This document shows positions 24,824 through 33,153 of a DNA stretch of 47,227 bases, piece after piece (positions within the stretch are counted from its first letter, which is position 1; each line of letters begins with the position of its first letter). A model generated the notes under the pieces. It searched no databases. It was given only the letters and a program-made list of their open reading frames with translations, and was not told the origin of the DNA. The DNA comes from Pseudomonadota bacterium (GTDB lineage Bacteria > Pseudomonadota > Gammaproteobacteria > Steroidobacterales > MnTg04): contig JADFSO010000021.1 of assembly GCA_022560735.1 (NCBI GenBank), forward strand, positions 1 through 47,227. Direction: 5' to 3'. Both the position numbers and the translations under genes were made by a program.

Positions 24824-26416
24824 ATGAACGACAATAACCGTCAACATTTTTTTCGCCTCGCCGTTGTGCTTGGCGCGGTATTCATAGCGAACTGTGGCGG
24901 CGGCGGCGGTGGCGGCTTTCCCCCGCCGATAAGTGGCTGGGTAGCAGGCGTCTTTTTGCCATTCGATAGCTTTGCCGCACAATGCGCGGCGCCGCGGAGT
25001 GGCGTGGACGCGAACGGTCGGCCATTTCCGGATGTGCAAGGCTCGACGCTGTCGGAAAATAACTGGCTGCGATCGTGGAGCGATGAGCTGTACCTGTGGT
25101 ATGCCGAGATCACCGACCAGGACCCGTCCGGCTTTCAGACACTGGACTATTTTGACGTGCTCAAGACCTTCGCGACGACAGCATCCGGCACCGCCAAGGA
25201 CCAGTTTCATTTTACCTTTGCGACGGATGAGTGGCTGGCATTGTCGCAGGGAGGCGTGAGTGCTGGATACGGCATGAATCTGTCGTTCATCTCCTCGGTC
25301 CCGCCCCGAAATGTTGTGGTCGCCTATCTCGATCCGGGCACGCCGGCCACAGCGGCCCCGGCCAGCCTTGCCCGCGGCACGATGTTGCTGGCGGTCGATG
25401 GCATAGACCTGGTCAATGACAACACGAGCGCCGGCATCGACATATTGAATGCCGGCCTGTTTCCCGCCGCTGCCGGCGAAACCCATTCCTTTACGGTGCT
25501 GGATATTGGCGCGCCAAGCAGTCGTACATTTTCGATGGTGTCCGCCGATATCGTGTCAACGCCGGTGCAAAACGTCAGGCCCATATCGACGATAACCGGT
25601 AAAGTCGGGTACATGCTGTTCAATGACCACATCGCGACGGCGGAACAGGGTTTGATCGATGCGATCAACTTCTTGCAGGCCGCAAACATCGTCGACCTGG
25701 TCATCGATCTGCGTTATAACGGCGGCGGCTTCCTGGATATCGCCAGCGAGCTGGCGTTCATGATTGCAGGTCCGGTACCAACCGCCGGCCAGACCTTTGA
25801 GAAAATCGTTTTCAGCGACAAACACCCGGTGACCAACCCGGTTACCGGTCAGTCGCTTACCCCGATTCCTTTCCACTCAACCAGCCAGGGCTTTGGCAAC
25901 ACGCCATTCGGCCAGGCCTTGCCGGCACTCAATTTGCCTCGAGTTTTTCTGTTGACCGGACCCAACACCTGTTCGGCGAGCGAATCGATTATCAACAGCC
26001 TGCAAGGCGTCGATGTCGAAGTCATCCAGATTGGCTCGACGACCTGCGGCAAGCCCTTCGGATTTTTCCCATTCGACAATTGCGGAACGACCTATTTCTC
26101 GATTCAGTTTCAGGGTCTCAATGCGAAAAACTTTGGCGACTACACCGATGGTTTCTCGCCGGCCAACTCTACCGGGACTGTCGGGGCGCTGGTGACGGGC
26201 TGTTCGGTCGCCGATGACTTCACCGCCGCACTCGGCGATGCCACGGAAGGGCGCTTCGCCGCGGCGCTGAATTTTCGCGACACGCAAAGCTGCCCGACAC
26301 CATCCGGCCTGGCACAAAAACTGGCTTTGTCGGGGCCCGAAACCTTTACGCTGGACGCGGTTGACGGCCTGATGCCGAAGTCGCCGTGGCTGGAAAACAG
26401 GATCATCGTACGCTAG
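24824..26416 (+). CDS. S41 family peptidase, lipoprotein
   Basis: 530 residues from ATG 24824, with GAGG 6 bases before it; the first in-frame ATG (24776) is less likely. A signal region ends in IANC24, followed by seven glycines and a Pro-rich spacer, the look of an exported lipoprotein. A helical segment (about 75-110, NNWLRSWSDELYLWY) and a PDZ-like domain (about 160-240) precede the S41 protease core. The catalytic serine region is NTCSASESIIN, and the lysine region is TTCGKPFGF. Such tail-specific proteases cut exported proteins. The second cysteine near each catalytic residue (CSASE, TCGK) is a notable pair. Substrate unknown. Confidence 0.88.
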   Translation: MNDNNRQHFFRLAVVLGAVFIANCGGGGGGGFPPPISGWVAGVFLPFDSFAAQCAAPRSGVDANGRPFPDVQGSTLSENNWLRSWSDELYLWYAEITDQDPSGFQTLDYFDVLKTFATTASGTAKDQFHFTFATDEWLALSQGGVSAGYGMNLSFISSVPPRNVVVAYLDPGTPATAAPASLARGTMLLAVDGIDLVNDNTSAGIDILNAGLFPAAAGETHSFTVLDIGAPSSRTFSMVSADIVSTPVQNVRPISTITGKVGYMLFNDHIATAEQGLIDAINFLQAANIVDLVIDLRYNGGGFLDIASELAFMIAGPVPTAGQTFEKIVFSDKHPVTNPVTGQSLTPIPFHSTSQGFGNTPFGQALPALNLPRVFLLTGPNTCSASESIINSLQGVDVEVIQIGSTTCGKPFGFFPFDNCGTTYFSIQFQGLNAKNFGDYTDGFSPANSTGTVGALVTGCSVADDFTAALGDATEGRFAAALNFRDTQSCPTPSGLAQKLALSGPETFTLDAVDGLMPKSPWLENRIIVR

Positions 26417-26530
26417 GAACGGCAAACCCGGTAATCCAATGCACCCGATTGAGCAACCGGGCGGCGGCGATTTGCGCTATTTGCAGAATCTCGATCAGGG
26501 CATCGACCGGCAACAGTAAGCGGTAGATAT

Positions 26531-26535
26531 GAGGA
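26531..26535 (+). promoter_or_regulatory. Ribosome-binding site for a TTG start
   Basis: GAGGA lies 7 bases before TTG 26543. No ATG is placed as well in this frame, which supports the TTG start of the methyltransferase. Confidence 0.75.
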
Positions 26536-26542
26536 ATCCTTC

Positions 26543-27283
26543 TTGCTAGAGCTCAAACAGTGCCCCGTTTGCCGGGGATCCGGTGACTGGTATACGGATC
26601 GTGGCGAGTACAAGATTTTTCGTTGCGCTGAGTGCACATTGCTATACACGAGCCCGGTACCGGATGCAGAGGAACTTGCAGCGCTGTATCGCGACGAATG
26701 GTCCGTCCCCGCGGGGCAGACCTACAGACACCGGAATAGACCGACACGCGCGTGGCGCCTCAGCCTGCGGGCGAAAAAACTCCGGCGCCTGGTTTCAGGA
26801 GACAGTCTGCTTGAAATTGGCTGTGGCCCGGGAGACTTTCTGCGCGGCGCCAGGTTGGCCGGCTTTACCCGCATTGCCGGCGTGGAACCGGGCGACGGCG
26901 AGGCCGAGTACACGCGCAACCTGGGTTTTGCAGTTCACAACCAGATGTTCCTGGAAGTGGATTTCGCGGATACGCGCTTCGATGTCATCGTTTCGCGCCA
27001 GGTCATCGAGCACGTCCTCGACCCAGTCGCATTCCTCGGCGCCGCCACGGCCTTGTTGCGACCGGGCGGCTGCATCATGCTCGAGACACCCTGCAGCAGC
27101 CATTTCAAGGCGCGCCGCGCGGGCAAGGACTGGCGCTACCTGTGGCCCCCGTGGCATCTGAACCTGTTCAATGAAAAAAGCTTTGCAGCCTTGTTCTACA
27201 GATGCGGCTTGGAACCGGTGTCGTTCCGCAGACACATCCGCAAGACCTATATCACCGCGATAGCCCGGCTGGCGTCGGCCTGA
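26543..27283 (+). CDS. Class I SAM-dependent methyltransferase with N-terminal zinc ribbon
   Basis: 246 residues from TTG 26543. Residues 7-31 hold CPVC and CAEC, a four-cysteine zinc ribbon. The methyltransferase domain (about 80-200) shows LLEIGCGPGDFL for SAM binding, GVEPGDG, then VSRQVIEHVLDP and LLRPGGCIMLETP. This architecture is found in methyltransferases of sugar, polysaccharide or natural-product pathways; the substrate is unknown. It lies alone between the protease lipoprotein and the TolB/TPR gene. Confidence 0.88.
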   Translation: MLELKQCPVCRGSGDWYTDRGEYKIFRCAECTLLYTSPVPDAEELAALYRDEWSVPAGQTYRHRNRPTRAWRLSLRAKKLRRLVSGDSLLEIGCGPGDFLRGARLAGFTRIAGVEPGDGEAEYTRNLGFAVHNQMFLEVDFADTRFDVIVSRQVIEHVLDPVAFLGAATALLRPGGCIMLETPCSSHFKARRAGKDWRYLWPPWHLNLFNEKSFAALFYRCGLEPVSFRRHIRKTYITAIARLASA

Positions 27284-27381
27284 GACCAGATCTGTGAATT
27301 AGACGCAATCGAAGTCCGCGCTCGAAATCAGGCATTCTCGTTGCAGGCTGCAATAAGTGTCAGATGCACTAAACTTGCGGT

Positions 27382-29139
27382 ATGGGTCGTGTGCGACATT
27401 TCATTCATGAGCTGCGACGTCGCCGGGTGTTTACTATGGCGGCAATTTACATCGTGGCCGGCTGGGTTACCGTACAGGTGGCCAGCGAAGTGTTTCCTGC
27501 GATAGATGTCCCCGAGGCGGCTATTCGTTTCGTGTGGCTGGGTGTTCTACTCGGCCTTCCACTGGCACTGATTTTTAGCTGGCGTTACGACATCACGACT
27601 CACGGGGTCGTACGAACGGCACCGGACCCAGGCGATTCAAGCGCCGATCTTTCCCTGCAGCGAATCGATATCGCAATTTTGACTGTACTTGCCGCAGCTT
27701 CCGTCCTCGTTGTTTTTTACTTGAGCGATCAAATCATTGAAAGCAGATTAATGCATGGCGTTGCCGGGCCAGCGAGCAGCTCGATCGCTGTGCTGCCATT
27801 GGAAAACCTGAGCGGGGACCCGAATCAGGAGTATTTCTCAGCCGGCATGCACGATGCCTTGATTACCAGCTTATCGAAAATCCAATCGCTCAGGGTTATT
27901 TCGAGAACATCGATCCTCAGATTGAAAAAAGATTTGTCTATTCAAGACATTGGCGCAGCGTTGGGCGTCGACAACGTGATTGAAGGGTCAGTTACACGGG
28001 AGGGAAGCAGGGTAAGAATTATCGTCCGAATGATTAGCGCAGCAACCAGCGCCTACGTCTGGTCAGAGAGCTTTGAGCGCGAGCTAACCAGCATACTTGC
28101 ACTACAAGGCGAGCTGGCCCGCTCCATTGCCAGGGCAGTCGAAGTCCGATTGACGCCGGATGAGGAAAAAAGATTGGCGACAGTCCGCACAGTCAATCCA
28201 GTGTCCTATGACGACTATCTAAAAGGGATGTTTCAGCTGCACAAGGAGACCAGGCGCGGATATCGGCGCGGTTTAGCCATACTGAGCAAAGCGGTCGAAA
28301 ATAATCCCACGAGCGCTCTCGCGTATGCGGGCCTCGCATATGGCTATGGAAAACTCGGCCACAGCCCTTTCCCGGTCGATGGTGCATACACCCAGGCCAG
28401 GGATGCGGCGTTAAAGGCGTTGGAGCTTGACGATACGCTGGCCGAGGCACACCTGGCCATAGGCATGTTCTATCTTTATTACGAATGGAACTGGCAAGAC
28501 GCTGAAGATTCCTTTGTTCGCGCAGTGGAGCTCAACCCCAGTCTGGTTGGCGCCCATTACCATTACGCCTGGTTGCTTGAACTGCTGGGCCGTACCGAAG
28601 AAGCGCTGGCTGCCGGCGAAAAAACCAGGGAACTGGGTCCGCTTTCGCCTTTTTACATCGGCTGGCTCGCTGATCAGTATAGACAGGCCGGCAAGTATGA
28701 AAAAGCAATTGAATACGCAAATATGACGCTTGAGCTCAGAGACAAATATGCGGTTGGCTTGCTGGTGCTGGGTAATACCTTTGCAGAAACCGGCGAATTT
28801 GACAAGGCAATCGATGCACATGAAAAACTGCGGCACAGCGATTTCTGGTCATGGGCGCCCGGTTACTCATACGCGCTTGCCGGGCGATTCGAGGACGCGC
28901 AGAAAATTGCCGACGCGCTGGAAAAAGAACCGGGAAACGCCTTGCCATTGACTTTAATCAACGCGGCTATCGGCAACGACGAGGAAATGTTCCATTGGCT
29001 GAATATCGCAAAAGAAAGCAAATTGCCCTGGTACCCTTGGTTGGTCGCATGGTTTCCAGCGGCGCACTTATATTACGATGATCCACGAATGCAGAAACTG
29101 GCTGCGGAACTCGGTCTGCAACTCCGAGCAAAACATTAG
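27382..29139 (+). CDS. Membrane protein with TolB-like domain and TPR repeats
   Basis: 585 residues. The N-terminal part has two or three hydrophobic helices (about 17-35, 48-66, 94-112). It is followed by a TolB-N/FlgO-like domain (about 130-260) with SIAVLPLENLSGDPNQEYFSAG and VDNVIEGSVTREGSRVRI. The C-terminal half is tetratricopeptide repeats (AYAGLAYGYGKLG, AHYHYAWLLELLGRTEEAL, AVGLLVLGNTFAETGEFDKAI). It resembles the non-DNA-binding relatives of CadC/adenylate-cyclase-type TolB-TPR proteins. Role in the envelope unknown. The next gene (Vgb-like) starts 53 bp downstream on the same strand. Confidence 0.88.
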   Translation: MGRVRHFIHELRRRRVFTMAAIYIVAGWVTVQVASEVFPAIDVPEAAIRFVWLGVLLGLPLALIFSWRYDITTHGVVRTAPDPGDSSADLSLQRIDIAILTVLAAASVLVVFYLSDQIIESRLMHGVAGPASSSIAVLPLENLSGDPNQEYFSAGMHDALITSLSKIQSLRVISRTSILRLKKDLSIQDIGAALGVDNVIEGSVTREGSRVRIIVRMISAATSAYVWSESFERELTSILALQGELARSIARAVEVRLTPDEEKRLATVRTVNPVSYDDYLKGMFQLHKETRRGYRRGLAILSKAVENNPTSALAYAGLAYGYGKLGHSPFPVDGAYTQARDAALKALELDDTLAEAHLAIGMFYLYYEWNWQDAEDSFVRAVELNPSLVGAHYHYAWLLELLGRTEEALAAGEKTRELGPLSPFYIGWLADQYRQAGKYEKAIEYANMTLELRDKYAVGLLVLGNTFAETGEFDKAIDAHEKLRHSDFWSWAPGYSYALAGRFEDAQKIADALEKEPGNALPLTLINAAIGNDEEMFHWLNIAKESKLPWYPWLVAWFPAAHLYYDDPRMQKLAAELGLQLRAKH

Positions 29140-29191
29140 TAACGCCGGCGATGTTCAGAAACCTGGATATCGTAAAACTGGAAATACCCAC

Positions 29192-30181
29192 ATGAAAATC
29201 CTGTTTCATTCGATGCTGCTTGTCCCGATGCTGCTTGCTGTCGACGCAGGGCAAGCGGCCGAGCCGCTGGACGTCAGGGAATGGCTGGTGCCATGGGAAG
29301 GCAGCGTACCGCGCGATCCTTATGTCGACGCTAAAGGCCGGGTCTGGTTTTGTGGCCAGCGCGGCAATTACATCGCTTATCTCGTTCCCGAAACCGGTGA
29401 GTTCAAGCGCTACGAAGTCGAGAGCGGAACCCACCCGCACAACCTGATCGTCGATCGCGATGGTTTCGTCTGGTATGCCGGTAACCGCAATGCACACATC
29501 GGCAGGCTCGATCCGGCCAACGGAGAGATAAAGAAATATCCGATGCCGGCAACGACCGCCCGTGATCCGCACACGATGGTGTTTGCCAGCGATGGCAACA
29601 TCTGGTTCACGCTGCAGCAAAGCAACTTGATCGGGCATCTGGATACCCAGTCCGGGGAGGTCCGCCTGGTGGATGTACCAACGCCGCGGGCACGCCCGTA
29701 TGGCATCAAGCTGGATACACAAGACCGGCCCTGGATCGTGCTGTTGGGAACCAGCAAGCTGGCAACGATCGATCCGGCGACCTTGAAACTGACGGAAATT
29801 GCCTTGCCAAGGTCAGCCACTCGTCCGCGCAGACTGGAAATAGGGGCGAACGGCAATATCTGGTATGTCGATTATGCCGGTGGCTTTCTTGGCCGTTACT
29901 CGCCGAAAAGCCAGGAAACTACAGAATGGGAATTGCCGTCGGGCCAACAGTCACGCCCCTATGGCACGGCGCTGGATGACAAAGGCAATATCTGGATTGC
30001 AGAAACCGGTATCAGCCCCAATCGCCTGGTTGGCTTCGACCCGGAAAATGAAAAGTTCTTCGGCAGTGTCGACATCCCCAGCGGAGCGGGAACCATACGT
30101 CACATGTACTTCCACCCGGACAGCCGGGAAATCTGGTTTGGCACCGACACCAACTACGTGGGCCGGCTTGCGCTGCCCTGA
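29192..30181 (+). CDS. Exported Vgb-like beta-propeller protein (virginiamycin B lyase family)
   Basis: 329 residues from ATG 29192, where a signal peptide begins (MKILFHSMLLVPMLL, cut near QAA-E); an upstream in-frame start overlaps the previous gene. Seven blades of the Vgb/streptogramin-lyase propeller are visible as repeated WF/WY and GxI phrases (VWFCGQRGNYIAYL, GNIWFTLQQSNLIGHL, GNIWIAETG, IWFGTDTNYVGRL). Most exported relatives are not antibiotic lyases, and the lyase residues were not verified, so this should not be read as resistance. Likely cotranscribed with the upstream TolB-TPR gene. Confidence 0.85.
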   Translation: MKILFHSMLLVPMLLAVDAGQAAEPLDVREWLVPWEGSVPRDPYVDAKGRVWFCGQRGNYIAYLVPETGEFKRYEVESGTHPHNLIVDRDGFVWYAGNRNAHIGRLDPANGEIKKYPMPATTARDPHTMVFASDGNIWFTLQQSNLIGHLDTQSGEVRLVDVPTPRARPYGIKLDTQDRPWIVLLGTSKLATIDPATLKLTEIALPRSATRPRRLEIGANGNIWYVDYAGGFLGRYSPKSQETTEWELPSGQQSRPYGTALDDKGNIWIAETGISPNRLVGFDPENEKFFGSVDIPSGAGTIRHMYFHPDSREIWFGTDTNYVGRLALP

Positions 30182-30215
30182 GCTTGCGGCCTGTTCGGTA
30201 TGCCGGCGCTGAGTT

Positions 30216-30413
30216 CTAGCCGAGAAAACGCTTGATATTGAAATACAAGGCGCCGGCCCAGCAGCCTCAGACCCAGACAAACAGGGAAAACCAGCCCGGA
30301 GCCCAGTGCTCTGCAAACATCTCCCAGACGATGGCAAACCCGCCGACTACCCACATCGCCCCCAGGGTGCCAAACAGGCTGCTCTGCAAGATCTGTCGCA
30401 ATTCATCATTCAT
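30216..30413 (-). pseudogene. Small membrane protein gene interrupted by an in-frame TGA
   Basis: From ATG 30413 (GGAG about 9 bases before) 48 codons encode MNDELRQILQSSLFGTLG and a hydrophobic segment through WFSLFVWV, then TGA at 30267-30269. The same frame continues for 16 codons (GCWAGALYFNIKRFLG) and ends with TAG at 30216. The continuation looks like the natural second helix and basic tail of a two-helix membrane protein, so TGA is probably a nonsense change of TGG or TGC. A 48-residue product remains possible. The rest of 30414-30700 has no gene, only a long hairpin and one small palindrome. Confidence 0.5.
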
Positions 30414-30584
30414 CGAATCCATCTCCCTAATGAATGAGCCTGCCGTCTTTCCAGACTGCCCGAGCATACTGCTACAAGTTGAGAATAGACAGGTTGATGG
30501 AAATCGACCTGTAGTTCGGGAGCGGCAGGAAACCTGCGGCCGGAGAACCGGCGATTCAATGACAGCGGGCTTGCGAACGGTCGT

Positions 30585-30654
30585 CGCCAGGGTCATTGCA
30601 GTAGAGAAAGTGGGCTTTTTTCGGCCTGTAATTCTCTATGCAATGACCCTGGCG
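30585..30654. repeat. Long inverted repeat (16 + 7 bp stem)
   Basis: CGCCAGGGTCATTGCA (30585-30600) pairs perfectly with 30639-30654. After one bulged G the stem continues with TAGAGAA (30602-30608) against 30632-30638. The loop is 23 bases, with a T-run. It lies between the small membrane gene and the 3' end of the DUF5666 gene. It may end transcription of that gene or be a mobile-repeat remnant. Confidence 0.75.
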
Positions 30655-30700
30655 TCAATGGATACTGAGCGTCATCACTACGGACCAGTATCGCTGCAGC

Positions 30701-32161
30701 TCAGATCTCAAGCTCGAACGACACCTCGCTGGCCACAATCGCGGTCGCCGACGACTCGATGCCTTTTGCCTTGATCAGCGAGCCAGACTGTACGCGATTG
30801 AAGAATTCCGTTGCCGAGATTACCGAATCGTCGGTATCCTGGAACTCTGTGGCGCCGTTGGTTTCGATGGTGACGCCGAGGATGGTTAGGGTCGGATCGC
30901 TGACACTGGCAACAAAACCCTGCAGAATCGTTTCGCTATCCACATCCTCGCGTTCCAGGATTCCTACAAGAATTTCGCCACCACCCACCGGCATTTCGCT
31001 GCCGCGCACTTCCAGATAGTCACCTGTATTCAGGTCACCGATTACCAGTGGTTCAAGATTGGCGCCGCTTTTGTCCTCGAAACGCGTCAGGCCATCCACA
31101 TTGAAGGTGATACCCAGCATAACGAGCGAGTTGCCGGCGCTATCGACTGTATCGATGAGTGCGGTCACGCGAATAATCTTGGCGCGCCGAATGTCGACCT
31201 TGTCGGCAAGTATCACGTTGCTGTTGGCATCCAGGGTCCCTTCAACCTCAACCTTGATATTGAGGCCCAGGTCTCCGGCAACACCACCGGTAAATACGGT
31301 GGATGAATCGGTACTAACCGGGATACCGGCAACATCGAAGTCCTGCGCGGAAACGAAGCGGGTGATCAAGCCTTCGACTTCTACATGCGCATCTGGAGCG
31401 CCGGCAATACCCGGTGTCTCGAATTCGACTTTCGTGGCAAGCAGCTCCCCGCCTGGTGAGAGGGAATCCCCTTTCGCCTCAACAAAATCACCATCGGAAA
31501 TCACACCGCCCGGGAAGTCATCGAGGGTTGCCGCACTGTAATCGACGACCAGCGCATTAAGCGAGAATTTCAATGTGTTGGTATCCAGGCCGCTGACCAC
31601 GCCGTGCACTTCAAATAGCGAGCCGGCCGGTTTGAGCTCGATACGGGTGGCGGCAATATCGCCGTTGGCAGCCACAAAACCACTGACTTCGACAATGTCA
31701 CCGACCGTCAGCCCACTCAGCGACGCCGGGCTGATGCTGTCATCGAATGAGGTATCGGGGCCGACGATGACCGTCTGCCCAAGGACCACAAGTTGCCCCA
31801 GTGTCAGGTCAATACTTTGTACCGGACCTTCGACATTGTCATCAAAACTAACGCTATCGGCTGAGCCTGTAGCGAAATCATCGTCACTCGTTCCGCTAAT
31901 GAAGACAACCTGGCCAACGCTCAGGTCACTCTGACTGCCAGGAGCATCGTCAATGGTAAAAACTGCCGTCGATGTCTCGTAATGCACGCCATTGACCACC
32001 ACGCTCCCGAAGTTTGAAATCGTTCCCAGGGAAACGCCCGTGCGGCCTATCCCGGATGTCGGTGGCGGCTGCTGGGGAGGCGGCGGGCTATCGCTGCTAC
32101 CGCATCCATAAACGACGCCTGCCAGGGCAAAAAGCAGGGACAGTCTCAATAGCGTTTTCAT
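30701..32161 (-). CDS. DUF5666 repeat lipoprotein
   Basis: 486 residues from ATG 32161 (a GTG one codon earlier is possible). Lipoprotein signal with C20 after GVVYG, then a Pro-rich spacer. The rest is about five copies of the DUF5666 beta-domain, each with phrases such as VGDIVEVSGFVAANGDIAATRIE and FVEAKG. All-beta, exported; function unknown. It begins inside the stop of the DUF6502 gene (TGATG), so the pair is translationally coupled. Confidence 0.9.
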   Translation of the reverse strand: MKTLLRLSLLFALAGVVYGCGSSDSPPPPQQPPPTSGIGRTGVSLGTISNFGSVVVNGVHYETSTAVFTIDDAPGSQSDLSVGQVVFISGTSDDDFATGSADSVSFDDNVEGPVQSIDLTLGQLVVLGQTVIVGPDTSFDDSISPASLSGLTVGDIVEVSGFVAANGDIAATRIELKPAGSLFEVHGVVSGLDTNTLKFSLNALVVDYSAATLDDFPGGVISDGDFVEAKGDSLSPGGELLATKVEFETPGIAGAPDAHVEVEGLITRFVSAQDFDVAGIPVSTDSSTVFTGGVAGDLGLNIKVEVEGTLDANSNVILADKVDIRRAKIIRVTALIDTVDSAGNSLVMLGITFNVDGLTRFEDKSGANLEPLVIGDLNTGDYLEVRGSEMPVGGGEILVGILEREDVDSETILQGFVASVSDPTLTILGVTIETNGATEFQDTDDSVISATEFFNRVQSGSLIKAKGIESSATAIVASEVSFELEI

Positions 32162-32985
32162 CACGATTTTCCTCGGGGTAATGGGCCATGGATGGCGTAA
32201 AGACCTACACCCAGTCGTATGGGAATAGTTGATTTATTCGAACTGTCGGCGCGATGTTTGTCCAGCCAATCATCGACCTCTTCCAGAAATTGCTGACCAC
32301 GCCGATCAATAAACGTTTTGAAATCGTCGGCTGCATCCGGGTCAATACGGTCATCGACCGCAAACCCTTCAAATCGCTTCCCACCATCAGCCGTGGCGGC
32401 AAGATTCGTATTCAAGGTTTGCGCATGGTCAAAAAGATTGCTGCCAAAAAATTGAATATGCCCCTCGCTCATCACTGTTGGCATGTAATAACGACTCTTG
32501 ACGACCAACCGCCCTGCTGCGTCTTCTTGGATGCTGTTTGTGTTTAGCAATTCCTTGAGCATCGTCTGTAGCGGCGTATCACCGCCATAGCGGGCAAACA
32601 GGCCGCTAAAATTCGGTTCCGGACCGGTTTCAGGCAACGGCACAGGCTGCCTGCCTCCATTCAGATAATCCGGATCCTGGTGCCAGCCCGACAGGACGCG
32701 AGTTGCATCGGTTGTTTTTGACGAAGTCTCCGGTGTTTTTGCGTCAAGCAGCTCGCGTTGCCGCTTGACCTCCTTCCGGCTGATACCGGTCAGGATCGAC
32801 ATGCGCGAAATATTGGTCGGCCGCCCCTTGATCCCGAACTCCTCGGAGGCGACATCGACAAAAACAGACTTCGACAGGTCAGCGAACTCTTTCCATGTCA
32901 TGCCGCATTTCAGCACCACCGACGCTACCGGACGGAGCAATAACTGACAGGCATCGCGAATGCGGGGTTTCATATCTTCGTTCAT
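32161..32985 (-). CDS. DUF6502 family protein, partner of the DUF5666 lipoprotein
   Basis: 274 residues from ATG 32985; a second in-frame ATG lies at 32973 (MKPRIRDACQ). The N-terminal 90 residues look like a helix-turn-helix region (MTWKEFADLSKSVFVDVASEE, then RPTNISRMSILTGISRKEVKRQREL), and the rest resembles the DUF6502 body. It is cytoplasmic with no signal peptide, so a DNA-binding role controlling the coupled exported gene is plausible. A near-perfect palindrome covers its first start codon, suggesting self-control. Confidence 0.85.
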   Translation of the reverse strand: MNEDMKPRIRDACQLLLRPVASVVLKCGMTWKEFADLSKSVFVDVASEEFGIKGRPTNISRMSILTGISRKEVKRQRELLDAKTPETSSKTTDATRVLSGWHQDPDYLNGGRQPVPLPETGPEPNFSGLFARYGGDTPLQTMLKELLNTNSIQEDAAGRLVVKSRYYMPTVMSEGHIQFFGSNLFDHAQTLNTNLAATADGGKRFEGFAVDDRIDPDAADDFKTFIDRRGQQFLEEVDDWLDKHRADSSNKSTIPIRLGVGLYAIHGPLPRGKS

Positions 32986-33010
32986 TATTGGGTAAGTTTA
33001 CCCCAATAAT
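32984..33010. promoter_or_regulatory. Near-perfect palindrome over the DUF6502 start codon
   Basis: ATTATTGGGTAA (32984-32995) faces TTACCCCAATAAT (32998-33010), identical in reverse complement except for one extra G, with a 2-base centre. It covers the first ATG (32983-32985) on the minus strand. It can act as an operator for a dimeric regulator or as an RNA hairpin hiding the start. Confidence 0.75.
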
Positions 33011-33153
33011 AGAAATTGTCAACTCCCCCATCGATCCCTTGCTCCCCTCTGTGGCGAAGCGGGTCCCCACAGTTTGCTGTTTGCGGCGTATTTCTGAGCC
33101 TTCGCGTCGCTAAATCCTCGCCTGGCCTTCGCCACTGTGGAAAAATACGGATC

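Noticed and set aside
29192..30181. Reading the Vgb-like protein as a streptogramin resistance lyase
   Set aside because: It has a signal peptide and the lyase residues were not verified; exported relatives are common and mostly uncharacterised.
30267..30269. Selenocysteine at the in-frame TGA
   Set aside because: No bacterial SECIS-like hairpin was recognised just after TGA, and the protein has no known selenoprotein relative. A nonsense change is simpler.
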